A stretch of DNA of 64,000 nt from Cryobacterium sp. Y82 (GCF_002929495.1 NZ_PJJJ01000037.1:62001-126000); one strand, 5' to 3'; shown: positions 9,239 to 18,091, counted from the stretch's first letter. A program made the numbers and translations. The notes: a model not told the origin generated them from the letters alone.

Positions 9239-10239
9239 CCGGGGCACACGTGGCGGGTTCGCCGGTTGTCAGCGTCATCCTACCGGCCTACAACGCCGCC
9301 GAGTTTCTGGAAAGCGCCATCGAACGACTCCTGGCCCAAACCATCGACAATTTCGAGATCATTGTGGTCGACGACGGCTCAACGGATACGACGGCTTCGA
9401 TCGGCCTGCGAGCGGCTGCAGCGCACGCCGCCGTTCATTACTTTCGCCAGGAGCAGAACGGCGGCGTCGCGCGGGCGAGGGCGCGGGCGGTGGCCGAGAG
9501 TCGGGGCGAGTTTGTGTGGTTCGTCGATTGTGACGACGAATGGGCGGACTCTGCGCTGGAGAAGCTCGTAGCGGCGGCCAGGTCTACGGGCGCCGACGTG
9601 ATCGTCTGCGGTGCGATGTATGTCTACTCCGGCCAACAGCGCCCGTTGGTTGCGCCACTTGTAAACGATCCGATCACCGGCGCAGAGGCTTTTGTGCTGC
9701 TGCTCGACGGCAAGCTGACCGGGCATCTCTGGAATAAGTTGTTCCGCCGTTCTCTCACGAAGGAGATCGAGTTCACCCCGACCCGGGTGCATTCCGACTT
9801 GGCCATGGTGGCCCAACTGCTCGCCGCCGCCGATCGCGTGGCGTTCATCAGCGACTCTCTCTATTCCTATGTTGTGCGTGGTGGGTCGATCATCCGCTCG
9901 GGGTTGCGCCGAGCCGAGTCGCTTCTGCTGGTGGAGCAGGCCATCACGAACGCGGCGATCACCCTGGATACCCGCATCATCGGTTCTAACTCGTACGGCT
10001 ACTTTCGGCTGCGCTACGTGCTGCTCTCCGGGCTGAAGGACGCGCTGACCGGGCCGTACGATGCTGAAGAGCGGGACGAGATCGTCTCCGAATTGCGTTC
10101 CCGCCTGACCTGGCGCCTCATACTGTTAGCCGCGCGCCGGCGCGATTGGAAACGACTAGCGCTGGCGGGCACGGCAAAGCTGAGCATTCCGCTGCATCAT
10201 CAGTTGCTGCGCCTGGCCGCCAAGCAGGGTGCCGCCTGA
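9235..10239 (+). CDS. Glycosyltransferase family 2
   Basis: A GT-A enzyme of 334 residues. VSVILPAYN (12-20), VVDDGST (44-50) and the metal-binding FVDCDDE (96-102) are the standard GT2 signatures. There are no strong membrane helices, so it is probably a soluble or peripheral enzyme. It starts at an ATG overlapping the previous stop and is the last gene of the rightward operon. The C-terminal third is basic and may contact the membrane. The sugar donor cannot be told. Confidence 0.88.
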   Translation: MTGAHVAGSPVVSVILPAYNAAEFLESAIERLLAQTIDNFEIIVVDDGSTDTTASIGLRAAAAHAAVHYFRQEQNGGVARARARAVAESRGEFVWFVDCDDEWADSALEKLVAAARSTGADVIVCGAMYVYSGQQRPLVAPLVNDPITGAEAFVLLLDGKLTGHLWNKLFRRSLTKEIEFTPTRVHSDLAMVAQLLAAADRVAFISDSLYSYVVRGGSIIRSGLRRAESLLLVEQAITNAAITLDTRIIGSNSYGYFRLRYVLLSGLKDALTGPYDAEERDEIVSELRSRLTWRLILLAARRRDWKRLALAGTAKLSIPLHHQLLRLAAKQGAA

Positions 10240-10411
10240 GCGGTGTCGTGAGTTTTGGCACGCATTCGCCAAGCCGTCAGCGGCGGCATTCGCTTCGTCG
10301 AGCGGTGACTTTCCGCCGCCGAACCGCGAGAGCTTAACGCTTTCAATCGATTTTTCCAGGAGCAACTCACGGCTCGGCGACGGTGGGTTCCAAAAACTCA
10401 CGGTTCGGCGT
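10240..10411. repeat. Intergenic stretch with two copies of the ACTCACGGCTCGGCG repeat
   Basis: Copies of a 15-16 base repeat lie at 10365-10380 (ACTCACGGCTCGGCGA) and 10396-10410 (ACTCACGGTTCGGCG). A diverged inverted form (GTGAGTTTTGGCACGC) starts near 10249. The same repeat occurs twice, with two inverted half-copies, at 46471-46580. The right-hand copy supplies the stop codon of the regulator remnant beginning at 10398. No gene is seen in 10240-10397. Confidence 0.6.
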
Positions 10412-10748
10412 TGATCGCGCCCGTGATCGTGCGCAGGAAGGCCACGTGGCCTCGAAAAGCCCCGCGGCCGGATTCGGTGAGCTGCACCCGGGTGCGCGGG
10501 CGACTGTCGACGATTCCCTTGATGATGTCGACGTAACCGGCGGCCTCGAGGATGCGCAGGTGTTTGCTGAGCGTGGGGTCGCTCACCTCAGTCGCCTTTC
10601 TGGGTGTTTTCACAGGAAAGTGAAACGGATTCGACTTTGGGCCTCGATAAGCTCGGAGCCACAGCTTAATCCGAATAGTCCCTACGATCTCGGTCCTCGA
10701 ACGCTGAAGACGCATCGCATCACGCAACGGCCGGGCAGTAACGGGCAC
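10398..10748 (-). pseudogene. Remnant of an HTH_34-type winged-helix regulator
   Basis: The C-terminal 60 or so residues match the usual pattern of small ArsR/MarR-like winged-helix regulators: SDPTLSKHLRILEAAGYVDI, then the wing with RPRTRVQLTESGR and a final helix. This core corresponds to roughly 10398-10600. Such proteins usually begin with a 30-residue domain (helices 1-2) before SDPTLSKHL. Here the upstream 50 residues are Arg-rich, unlike the family, and seem to be translated non-coding DNA. I read it as a truncated gene that has lost its N-terminus. An active protein with a new start is less likely. Confidence 0.55.
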
Positions 10749-10853
10749 AGACGAATCTTCACCCGGCTATATGCGACACGGCACCGCCAGCATCCGCGCA
10801 GAATCGCGCCCCAGCTGTTCGTTCGCGACCCCGACTCTCCGGAGGACCCCACC

Positions 10854-12380
10854 GTGCCCCTTCTTCGTAACCGTCACCCCCGCAAAGCCCTTTCCCGCAC
10901 ACCCGCCCGCCGCGCCATGCTCGCCGTTGCCGCCTTTACTGCCGTCACCGTCGCGGTTCTCGCGTCGCTGACCATCCCGAGCCCGGGCGGCGAAGCCACC
11001 GCCGCACCCACACCCACAGTTATCGACAGCTCCTCGGCAAAGATCAGCTACACCGGCTCTTGGCGCAGTACGCGTAACGCCGCCGACCGCGGCGGATCCG
11101 TAAAATTTCAGTCCAGTGCGGGCAGCGCGTCGATGACGTTTAAGGGAACCAGCGTCGCCTTCATCACACGCACCACGAAAAGCTCGGGAAGGAGCACCGT
11201 CGCAATCGACGGCAAGGTTGTCGCCACTGTGGACGGCTACTCCTTGAAAACCAAGCACAGGCAGACAGTTTTCAGCACGACGAGCCTGTCGGGCGGCACC
11301 CACACCATCAAGATCAGCCGCACCGGCAAGAGAGACGCTCGCGCGAGCGGCACGAACAGCATCGTCGACGCGTTCGTCGTAAACGCCACGTCCAGGCCAG
11401 CACCAGCACCAGCACCAGCACCAGCACCAGCACCAGTCCTTGCACCCGCGCCGTCGCCGACCGTGCACCGCTACGCCGACTGCCCCGCTGCCACGACGAC
11501 CGTGCACACCGTCGACGAGCTGAGGGAGGCCATCAACCGCGCCCGCCCCGGCACCGTCATCAGAATGGCCCCCGGAACCTATCGCGGTCAGATTGACATG
11601 CACGCCAACGGAACGGCGGCTGACCCGATCTGGGTCTGCGGCCAGCGCGACGCCGTGATCAACGTTGGGAGTATCCAGAAGAACCACGGCATCCAAATCA
11701 AGAATTCTTCTAATCTGGTGATCGCCGGCATGACCGTCACCAACAGCCTCAAGGGCATCAGCGTGATCGGCGGCACGAACGTGACGATCGCCGACACCCG
11801 CGTCGACAACATCGGCTACGAGGGCATTCACCTGCGCGCCTTCACAACCGACAGCACCGTGGTCGGAAATGTCATCTCGAACACCGGAATGCGCAGCGCG
11901 CCCTTTGGCGAGGGGATCTACATCGGTACGTCCGAAAACAATTGGTGCGACCAGACCGATTGCCAGCCCGACCGAACCGACGGCACGCTCGTTCTGGGCA
12001 ATCACATCAGCCTCACCGGGGCCCAGCCGATCGAAGTCAAGGAGGGCACTTCGGACGGCGTCGTTCGCGACAACGTGATCGACGGAGCCAACGGCATGAG
12101 CGCCGCCCAGGAGTGGGTCAAGGTCAAGGGCAACAACTGGATGATCGATGGCAACGCGGGCTCCAACAGCCCCCTGCACGGCTTCGCGGTCAACGGAAGC
12201 GTCGCTGGCTGGGGTCTTCACAACACCTTCACCGACAACTTGGGGGCGGTGAACGCCGGTGGTTACGCCTTCTTCATCCACGAGAAGGGCCGCAAGGGTT
12301 CCAGCGACACGGACGTGTCGTGCTCAAACTCGGTCACCCGCGCCGGAAAAGGGTTGACCAACATCGCCTGCACTCCGTAG
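10854..12380 (+). CDS. Secreted right-handed beta-helix protein with one N-terminal beta-sandwich module
   Basis: The GTG at 10854 has GGAGGA seven bases upstream and gives 508 residues. Residues 1-51 form a long basic signal peptide ending near ATAAP. Residues about 56-178 are a Ser/Thr/Gly-rich beta-sandwich that resembles carbohydrate-binding modules. A Pro-Ala linker (about 181-199) is encoded by a tandem hexamer. Residues from 206 on form a parallel beta-helix with repeated N-x-I/V rungs and paired cysteines (NWCDQTDCQPD), as in polysaccharide lyases, epimerases and depolymerases. Its place inside a polysaccharide locus suggests it trims or modifies that polymer outside the cell. The reaction is not known. 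It is a paralogue of the next gene. Confidence 0.8.
   Translation: MPLLRNRHPRKALSRTPARRAMLAVAAFTAVTVAVLASLTIPSPGGEATAAPTPTVIDSSSAKISYTGSWRSTRNAADRGGSVKFQSSAGSASMTFKGTSVAFITRTTKSSGRSTVAIDGKVVATVDGYSLKTKHRQTVFSTTSLSGGTHTIKISRTGKRDARASGTNSIVDAFVVNATSRPAPAPAPAPAPAPVLAPAPSPTVHRYADCPAATTTVHTVDELREAINRARPGTVIRMAPGTYRGQIDMHANGTAADPIWVCGQRDAVINVGSIQKNHGIQIKNSSNLVIAGMTVTNSLKGISVIGGTNVTIADTRVDNIGYEGIHLRAFTTDSTVVGNVISNTGMRSAPFGEGIYIGTSENNWCDQTDCQPDRTDGTLVLGNHISLTGAQPIEVKEGTSDGVVRDNVIDGANGMSAAQEWVKVKGNNWMIDGNAGSNSPLHGFAVNGSVAGWGLHNTFTDNLGAVNAGGYAFFIHEKGRKGSSDTDVSCSNSVTRAGKGLTNIACTP
11396..11441 (+). repeat. Tandem CCAGCA-type hexamer encoding a Pro-Ala linker
   Basis: About seven near-perfect copies of a six-base unit (CCAGCA) encode alternating Pro-Ala between the beta-sandwich and beta-helix modules. 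The unit is a multiple of three, so copy-number change would alter linker length without a frameshift. The paralogue downstream has only a short version of this linker. Confidence 0.85.
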
Positions 12381-12881
12381 CCGACCACGAACGACCCCCG
12401 CATGCCCGCTGGCGCTGGGGGGCCGTTTTTTCATGCGATGGCAGACGCAAAAACTTTGCAGAATGACAAACCTCAATGGTTTTGATTTGACTCTCGGCAC
12501 TTTCTCAGGAACGACGGATGCCCGCCCACGGTAACCCCGTAAAACCGCTAGAAAGCCCGACCCCCTTTCGCGGGCACCGCCCACAATGGGCAATAGTACT
12601 GATGAGAGCCATATCCTTGAGACCATCTCAGTTTTTCGCTCACGGTAGCTCGACTCGACGCTCACCCTGTCGCGCGCGCACACGCGAGGTAGGGCCGCAG
12701 CATGCGTGTGTTTTGTGCCCACAAACCCATTTACACACGGGTAACTCGCAGCAGCTCAGACGCTAATTGACGAAGTGATCACGGCAGCACGACCGCCGGA
12801 CATGACGAAGATCATCTGCGTCGGGACCATTCGGGTTCACGGACGTAACCATCCTGTCCATGAACATCCGGAAGGTCCCAT
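12381..12881. other. Intergenic region between the two beta-helix genes
   Basis: These 501 bases hold a terminator near the left end and presumably the promoter of the second beta-helix gene. No convincing coding frame is seen on either strand. The right half has several A/T-richer patches (for example around 12595-12640 and 12715-12775) but no promoter I can name with confidence. A GGAAGG sits seven to eight bases before the ATG at 12882. Confidence 0.5.
12391..12431 (+). terminator. Rho-independent terminator after the first beta-helix gene
   Basis: An ACGACCCCC arm pairs with GGGGGCCGT (one mismatch) around a GC-rich loop, followed by a run of six T. It starts 11 bases after the stop codon. 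Confidence 0.75.
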
Positions 12882-14777
12882 ATGTTGTTCCCCCGCATTT
12901 CACGACGTGCCACCATCGCGGCCGTCGCTATCGCCGCGCTGGTTCCGCTCACCGCCGTCATCCCCGGAGGCGTCGCTTCAGCCTCTGCTGCCACGGCTCC
13001 CGCCGGGACCACGGTCGTCGACAGCAACTCCCCTCAGGTGAAATATTCCGGTACCTGGCTCACGACGAGCTCGCCGTCGGACAACGGTGGATCCATCAAG
13101 TACGCCTCGACCACGTCGAGCGCTTCGCTCACCTTCACCGGTTCAACGGTGGCCTACGTCACGCGCATGACCAGCAGCTCCGGCACGAGCGATATCGCCA
13201 TCGACGGCAAGGTTGTCGCCACGGTCAACGGCTACTCGGCCACCGCAAAGTACCAGCAGAGCCTGTTCAGCACCTCGAGCCTTTCCAGCGGAACACACAC
13301 CATCAAGGTCACCCGCACCGGCCAGAAGGATGCGCGCTCCACCGGCACCAGCAGCATCGTCGACGCCTTCGTCACCCTGGCACCTGCCGGGACCACGGCA
13401 CCCGCACCAGCACCAGCCGCCACCTCTCCCATGCAAGCTCCGGCTGGTTCGACCACCTTCGAAGGTGACTCCGCGTCAGTCAAGTACAACGGCACTTGGC
13501 GCACGTCCGGCTCGGCCAGCGACTCGGGCGGCGGAGTTCAGTTCACCACTACGGCGGGCAGCGCCTCGTTCACCTTCCAGGGATCGAGCGTCGCCTTCAT
13601 CACCCGCCTCACCAGCAGCGCGGGCACAAGCACCGTCGCGATCGACGGCACGAACGTCGCCACGGTCAACGGTTACTCTCCAACCACCGCCTACAAGCAG
13701 AACGCGTTCAGCACCACCAGCCTCTCGGCGGGTACACACACCATTACCGTGACCCGCACCGGGCAGAAAGATGCCCGGTCCACCGGTACCAGCAGTATCG
13801 TCGACGCCTTCATCGTGTCGGCCGTGCCGAGCACAGCACCGACCCCGGTTCCGATCAGTACCCACCGCTACGCTGACTGCCCCGCTGCCACCGTCAACGT
13901 GACGACGGCCAGGGAGCTCATGACGGCCGTCTCCCAGGCCCAGCCCGGAACCGTCATCAAGATGGCCCCCGGCACCTACAACGAGCAGATCAATATGACC
14001 GCGAACGGAACGGCCTCCAACCCGATCTGGGTCTGCGGACCGCGCAGCGCCGTGGTCAACGTCGGCAGCATCCAGAACAACCACGGCATCCAGGTCTCCA
14101 ATTCCTCCAACCTCGTGATCGCCGGAATGACCGTCACGAACAGCCTCAAAGGCATCAGCGTCATCCGCAGCAGCAACGTCACCGTCGCGGACACGCTCGT
14201 CGACAACATCGGCTACGAAGGAATTCATTTGCGTGCCTTCACCACCGACAGCAAGGTCGTCGGCAACACGATCAAGAACACCGGCAAGCGCGACCCGTTC
14301 TACGGTGAGGGCATCTACATCGGAACCTCAGACGCCAACTGGTGCGCCCAGACCAACTGCCAGCCCGACAAGACCGATCGCACGCTGCTCATGGCCAACA
14401 ACATCAGCCTCACCGGCGCCCAGCCGATCGAGGTCAAGGAAGGTACCTCCAGCGGCATCATCCGCGACAACATCATCGACGGCGCCAGCGCCATGCCGCG
14501 CGCTGAGGAATGGGTCAAAGTCAAGGGTAACGACTGGAGCACCTACAACAACACGGGCAAAAACAGCACCATGCACGGCTTCGCGGTCAACGGAAGTGTC
14601 GCCGGCTGGGGCCTCCGCAACATCTTCTACGGCAACACCGCCCCGGTCGGCGCCGCCGGCTACGGCTTCTTCATTCACGAGCAGGGAACCAAGGGCACCA
14701 GCGGCACCAAGGTCTACTGCTCGAACACCGTCACGGCTGCCGGGTCCGGTTTTGCTAGCCAGGCCTGTATCTCCTAG
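12882..14777 (+). CDS. Secreted right-handed beta-helix protein with two N-terminal beta-sandwich modules
   Basis: A 631-residue paralogue of the previous gene. Residues 1-37 are a signal peptide. Two copies of the Ser/Thr/Gly beta-sandwich follow (about 42-168 and 185-310), each ending in the pattern GQKDARSTGTSSIVDAF. The beta-helix (about 327-631) is very similar to that of the first protein, including the HRYADCPAAT entry and the AQPIEVKEGTS and HGFAVNGSVAGWG segments. Likely a glycan lyase, epimerase or depolymerase acting on the surface polymer; catalytic residues cannot be named. The end overlaps the convergent GT4 gene by 23 bases. Confidence 0.8.
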   Translation: MLFPRISRRATIAAVAIAALVPLTAVIPGGVASASAATAPAGTTVVDSNSPQVKYSGTWLTTSSPSDNGGSIKYASTTSSASLTFTGSTVAYVTRMTSSSGTSDIAIDGKVVATVNGYSATAKYQQSLFSTSSLSSGTHTIKVTRTGQKDARSTGTSSIVDAFVTLAPAGTTAPAPAPAATSPMQAPAGSTTFEGDSASVKYNGTWRTSGSASDSGGGVQFTTTAGSASFTFQGSSVAFITRLTSSAGTSTVAIDGTNVATVNGYSPTTAYKQNAFSTTSLSAGTHTITVTRTGQKDARSTGTSSIVDAFIVSAVPSTAPTPVPISTHRYADCPAATVNVTTARELMTAVSQAQPGTVIKMAPGTYNEQINMTANGTASNPIWVCGPRSAVVNVGSIQNNHGIQVSNSSNLVIAGMTVTNSLKGISVIRSSNVTVADTLVDNIGYEGIHLRAFTTDSKVVGNTIKNTGKRDPFYGEGIYIGTSDANWCAQTNCQPDKTDRTLLMANNISLTGAQPIEVKEGTSSGIIRDNIIDGASAMPRAEEWVKVKGNDWSTYNNTGKNSTMHGFAVNGSVAGWGLRNIFYGNTAPVGAAGYGFFIHEQGTKGTSGTKVYCSNTVTAAGSGFASQACIS

Positions 14778-15954
14778 CAACACGGTCTGATCGTCGGTCG
14801 AGCGCAGCCTTCCAGCTGCGCTCGACCAACGGAAAGACAGCGGCAGCCGAATAGGCAGCCTCGAAGGCGGATCTGGCCAGATCCGCCTTCTTTGCGCGCC
14901 AGGCGGCATCCGTCATCGCGTGCCGCAGCGCTTCTTCGAGCGAGTCGACGTCGCCGGGTTCCACGATCACCCCCACACCGTTGGCGAGCACGGCCGGCAC
15001 GCCACCGACCCGCGTCGCCACGACACAGTTCCTGCGAGCCATGGCCTCGAGAATGAACATCGGCATGGCCTCGTCGCGAGAGGGCAACACGGCGATCGCC
15101 GAACGCTCGAGCAACTTCATCAGTGCCTCATGGCTGAGCGCCCCCACGAATTCGCCGCGCACCAGCGGTACGGCAGCCTGGTCACCGATGGGGCCGGCGA
15201 TCACCAGTTTCCAGAGCGGAAGCTCCGCCGCGAGCCGCTGCCACGCCGCCACGAGCACGTCGACGCCCTTGCGGGTGCTGACCGCACCACCGAACACCAC
15301 GAGCGGTTCGATGCCGCGGCGCACGCCGTCGGCGACGGCATTAGGCACGAGCACGACCCGCTCCCCCGGCACGAACTCGGCGGCCGCGTCGCGCGACTCG
15401 GCCGACAGTGTCAGCACCACGTCGGCCGCGCGTAGGACGCCCCCAACCAAACCGGGCCGTTTCTCGGCGAAGTCGGTAAAAGAACTTCCGTGCAGTTGAG
15501 CTACCGTGCTAAACCCGCGAGCGTGAGCGAGGGCGAGCAGCGCTCCTTCACGCGCGAAGGAACCCCCCTGCGAGAGGTGCGCAATCACGACGGTTCGCTC
15601 GGGCCGAGCCAGACGCAACACCTTCCAGAAAGCGGATACCGCAAGCACGGCCGCCCGAGCCCCACCACTGCCATCGCGCGAGGAAACCATGCGCAGGTCG
15701 AAATCGGCGAAGGAATGTGCCAGATAGCCGTTGACGACCTGACTCATGCCGCCGGCGACCTCGCCGCTGCGCCCAATATGCACCGCTGTCAGCCGTTCGG
15801 CCGGTGACGCCGCGACAAACGGGATAATCGGAACGAGGGCTGGCCCTGGCGTGGAGGCGGCGCGGGAGGCAGCAACCGCTGCGGCTGATGGCGACACGAT
15901 GGTGATCGGTTCCGTCTCGATCGGGTCGGTATCGCCCGCTTCTGCGAGGCTCAC
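14755..15954 (-). CDS. Glycosyltransferase family 4
   Basis: A 399-residue GT-B protein with an N-terminal extension of about 50 polar and Ala-rich residues. SGEVAGGMSQVVNGYL opens the catalytic part. QLHGSSFTDFAEKRPG follows, and the donor domain has FGGAVSTRKGVDVLV and PSRDEAMPMFILEAMA, the E-x7-E motif. It starts at a GTG that overlaps the stop of the pyruvyl transferase gene, so it is the last gene of the leftward operon. The substrate is unknown. A perfect 28-base palindrome lies inside its 3' end and probably ends transcription of the convergent beta-helix gene. Confidence 0.85.
   Translation of the reverse strand: MSLAEAGDTDPIETEPITIVSPSAAAVAASRAASTPGPALVPIIPFVAASPAERLTAVHIGRSGEVAGGMSQVVNGYLAHSFADFDLRMVSSRDGSGGARAAVLAVSAFWKVLRLARPERTVVIAHLSQGGSFAREGALLALAHARGFSTVAQLHGSSFTDFAEKRPGLVGGVLRAADVVLTLSAESRDAAAEFVPGERVVLVPNAVADGVRRGIEPLVVFGGAVSTRKGVDVLVAAWQRLAAELPLWKLVIAGPIGDQAAVPLVRGEFVGALSHEALMKLLERSAIAVLPSRDEAMPMFILEAMARRNCVVATRVGGVPAVLANGVGVIVEPGDVDSLEEALRHAMTDAAWRAKKADLARSAFEAAYSAAAVFPLVERSWKAALDRRSDRVARRYRPG
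14863..14897 (+). terminator. 28-base perfect palindrome acting as a terminator inside the convergent gene
   Basis: Positions 14863-14890 read GAAGGCGGATCTGG followed by its exact reverse complement, then TTTG. On the plus strand this is a strong hairpin with a short T-rich tail 86 bases after the beta-helix stop. It lies within the coding part of the leftward GT4 gene, encoding the segment around KKADLARSAFEAAY. Confidence 0.6.
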
Positions 15955-17051
15955 CGCGCGGTCTCGCTGGTCAGCACCTGGTCGAGCAGGCGACGCACGG
16001 TGTGTAATTCGTCCTGCGCCTCGGCCAGGCCGGCCAGGATGGCCACGCGGCGGCCGAGCAGGTTCTGCAGTCGTGCAGCGATCTGCGCAGCAGTCAAGCC
16101 CGCGCTGACAATGCTCACATCGTGCAGTCCGGCGGCCGCGAAGTGCCGGGCAATCTTGTCTGACTTTGCGTTGACGAGGAGCGCGGCCGGGACCGCTCCC
16201 TCGGTGAGGGCGCCAACGAGCACGTGTAGGCGGTCACTGACGGCGAGCGCCGCCCTCCGATACAAGTCACGCAATCGCTGCTCCTGCTCGTCGTGGCCGG
16301 TGCCGTTCCAGCGCAGCGCCTGGCCACCGAGGTCGGCGGCCAGCTGGCCACACTTGGTGTCATCGCGCAGAACCTGGGTGACACACCAGATTTGCAAGCC
16401 ATTGTCGGCCGCGACGGCGCGCACCCCGGCGAGCCAGGCGGCGCTCGGGTACTCGAGGTCGGAGCGCATCGACACCACGAGCACGTCGCGGCGCGCCGTG
16501 CCGCTTGAATCGGCACCGCTGCTGGCACCTGCGAAGGCCAGGTCGGGCATGATGCTGCCCCGGCCGAGATACCCGGCCGTGGCTGCATCCCGCCACAACG
16601 ACACGTTCGACAGCGCGATCGAGGGTCCCATCAGCGCACGCGGCAGCGGCGCGAAGTTGCGGCTGCCCACGCCGACCCGGGCGACTCGGCCGTGCCGGGC
16701 GCGCACGAGTGCGAGCACCGGCAGCATGGCGAGGTGCTCTTTCATGCCGACCACGGTCAGTTGAATCTCGCCGGGTTTGAAGACGTACGAGGCCTGGCCG
16801 CGGGCCGCGCTGCGAAGCGCCGCCGCGTACCAGCGCCGAAACGAACGATATTGCACGTCGCCCGAGGTGAGGCCGAGCCCCTCGGCATACCCGTCGGGTG
16901 CCTCGCCGACATAGACGTGCAGCGGGCCGCTCCCCCGTAGCCAGTCGAGCAATTGGCGACGCAGCAAAATGTCGCCGATGTTGTCATATTGGCCGCGAGC
17001 GGGGACAAATATTTCGCGCACCATCCGCTCGGCAGGTGCCCTCTGACTCAT
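15951..17051 (-). CDS. Polysaccharide pyruvyl transferase family protein
   Basis: A 366-residue protein with GQYDNIGDILLRRQLLDWL (20-38) and a C-terminal SDRLHVLVGALTEGAVP, the two family signatures. It is the third pyruvyl transferase domain in the locus and is closest to the product of 8189-9238. It probably adds pyruvate ketals to the polymer made by the locus. It overlaps both neighbours by four bases (ATGA upstream, GTGA downstream). Confidence 0.83.
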   Translation of the reverse strand: MSQRAPAERMVREIFVPARGQYDNIGDILLRRQLLDWLRGSGPLHVYVGEAPDGYAEGLGLTSGDVQYRSFRRWYAAALRSAARGQASYVFKPGEIQLTVVGMKEHLAMLPVLALVRARHGRVARVGVGSRNFAPLPRALMGPSIALSNVSLWRDAATAGYLGRGSIMPDLAFAGASSGADSSGTARRDVLVVSMRSDLEYPSAAWLAGVRAVAADNGLQIWCVTQVLRDDTKCGQLAADLGGQALRWNGTGHDEQEQRLRDLYRRAALAVSDRLHVLVGALTEGAVPAALLVNAKSDKIARHFAAAGLHDVSIVSAGLTAAQIAARLQNLLGRRVAILAGLAEAQDELHTVRRLLDQVLTSETAR

Positions 17052-18091
17052 CGGTCGCTGGGCAGCGGAATGCGCACACCGGTGTCGATGGCACGGCCGG
17101 CGGCGAAGCGGATGACGTCAGCCGTCAGGTCGGGCGAGTCAACGGCCTTGGCAATACCGAGGTATTCGGCGAGCTCCGCGATCTGCATCTGGTGGTCATC
17201 AACGTGTTCGCCGCGGTGCTTGCGTCGGGTCACGATTACCGGGAAAATGCCCAGCTCGAGCAGCCCCATAAAGGTACCGACACCGGCGTGGGTGATCACG
17301 ACGTCGGAGTTCAGGGCGACGGCCACGAACTGCGCGGTCGGCATCATCTGGTGTACCTGGCCGGGGAGATCGATGCGGTCGGTGGTGAAACCGAGTTGCC
17401 AGACGGTGCGCTCGTCGGCTAAACCACTCGCCAGCACGGAATCGACGAGGGAATCGAAACGGTACCCCTCGATGGTACCGAGTGTCACGAACAGACTGGG
17501 GCGTTCCGGTGCGGGCCGAATCAACGAATGGTACGTGGACAGCACGCTGGGGTGCGTTCGCCATCGGTTGGTCGCCCAGGCCGGATGCTGGGTGCGCACG
17601 CTGACCAGACGGCTGGCGGCGAGCATCCGCCCGCTGAGTGACGGCCCCTCGACACGGGAGACGCTCTCGATATACAGGCTCGGCACGCCGCTGATGGCGG
17701 CCTGCGGGAGCGCCGCAACGGCGAGACCGGCACCGGTACTCACTGCCCCCTCAAAAGTTTCGTGCTTGAGCACTTGGCGAACTATGCCGGCCGCGCGCAT
17801 CATGCCGAGGTAATCGCGCGGACGCACGTACGGCACATGGATGCGCCGCTGGCCGGCCAACAGCGACCGGCTCTGCACGGAATCAAAGGTGACCCAGAGA
17901 GAACTGGGCGAGGCCCCGAGCCCCGGCGCGAGCCGCACCAGCTGGGCCAGGTGCCCTCCGGTGGAAGCGACGAGCAGAAGCTTTCGTTGCGGGGAGGGCG
18001 ACGAATCGATCGGGTTGAACGAGTGCACGGACACTGAGGCTCCCTTCGGGTAAAGCCCTTGCAGAACTGCTTCGAACATGCCTAAACGCAA
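17048..18091 (-). CDS. Alg14/Alg13-like fused glycosyltransferase (GT28 C-terminal type)
   Basis: A 347-residue protein. The N-terminal half begins with STGGHLAQLVRL near residue 43, as in Alg14/PssD/EpsE-type membrane-anchoring subunits. The C-terminal half has VTLGTIEG near 211 and ITHAGVGTFMGLLELG near 275 followed by HVDDHQMQIA, typical of the Alg13/PssE catalytic unit. In many bacteria these are two proteins; here they are joined. Probable role: adding an early sugar such as glucuronate or GlcNAc to the lipid-linked unit. The first 25 residues may be extra, as an internal GTG is possible. Confidence 0.78.
   Translation of the reverse strand: MRLGMFEAVLQGLYPKGASVSVHSFNPIDSSPSPQRKLLLVASTGGHLAQLVRLAPGLGASPSSLWVTFDSVQSRSLLAGQRRIHVPYVRPRDYLGMMRAAGIVRQVLKHETFEGAVSTGAGLAVAALPQAAISGVPSLYIESVSRVEGPSLSGRMLAASRLVSVRTQHPAWATNRWRTHPSVLSTYHSLIRPAPERPSLFVTLGTIEGYRFDSLVDSVLASGLADERTVWQLGFTTDRIDLPGQVHQMMPTAQFVAVALNSDVVITHAGVGTFMGLLELGIFPVIVTRRKHRGEHVDDHQMQIAELAEYLGIAKAVDSPDLTADVIRFAAGRAIDTGVRIPLPSDR

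Noticed and set aside
10383-10853. Long N-terminal extension of the first beta-helix protein
   Set aside because: The extra residues cross the regulator remnant and repeat region and precede the signal peptide; the GTG at 10854 has a strong ribosome site.
11396-11441. Repeat array that might be a CRISPR
   Set aside because: Units are six bases without spacers and encode a Pro-Ala linker; no cas gene is present.
10767-12281. Long leftward open frame opposite the first beta-helix gene
   Set aside because: It is a shadow of the GC-rich coding strand; its translation is low-complexity (Val/Asp/Gly and Cys-Trp repeats opposite the Pro-Ala linker) and matches no family.
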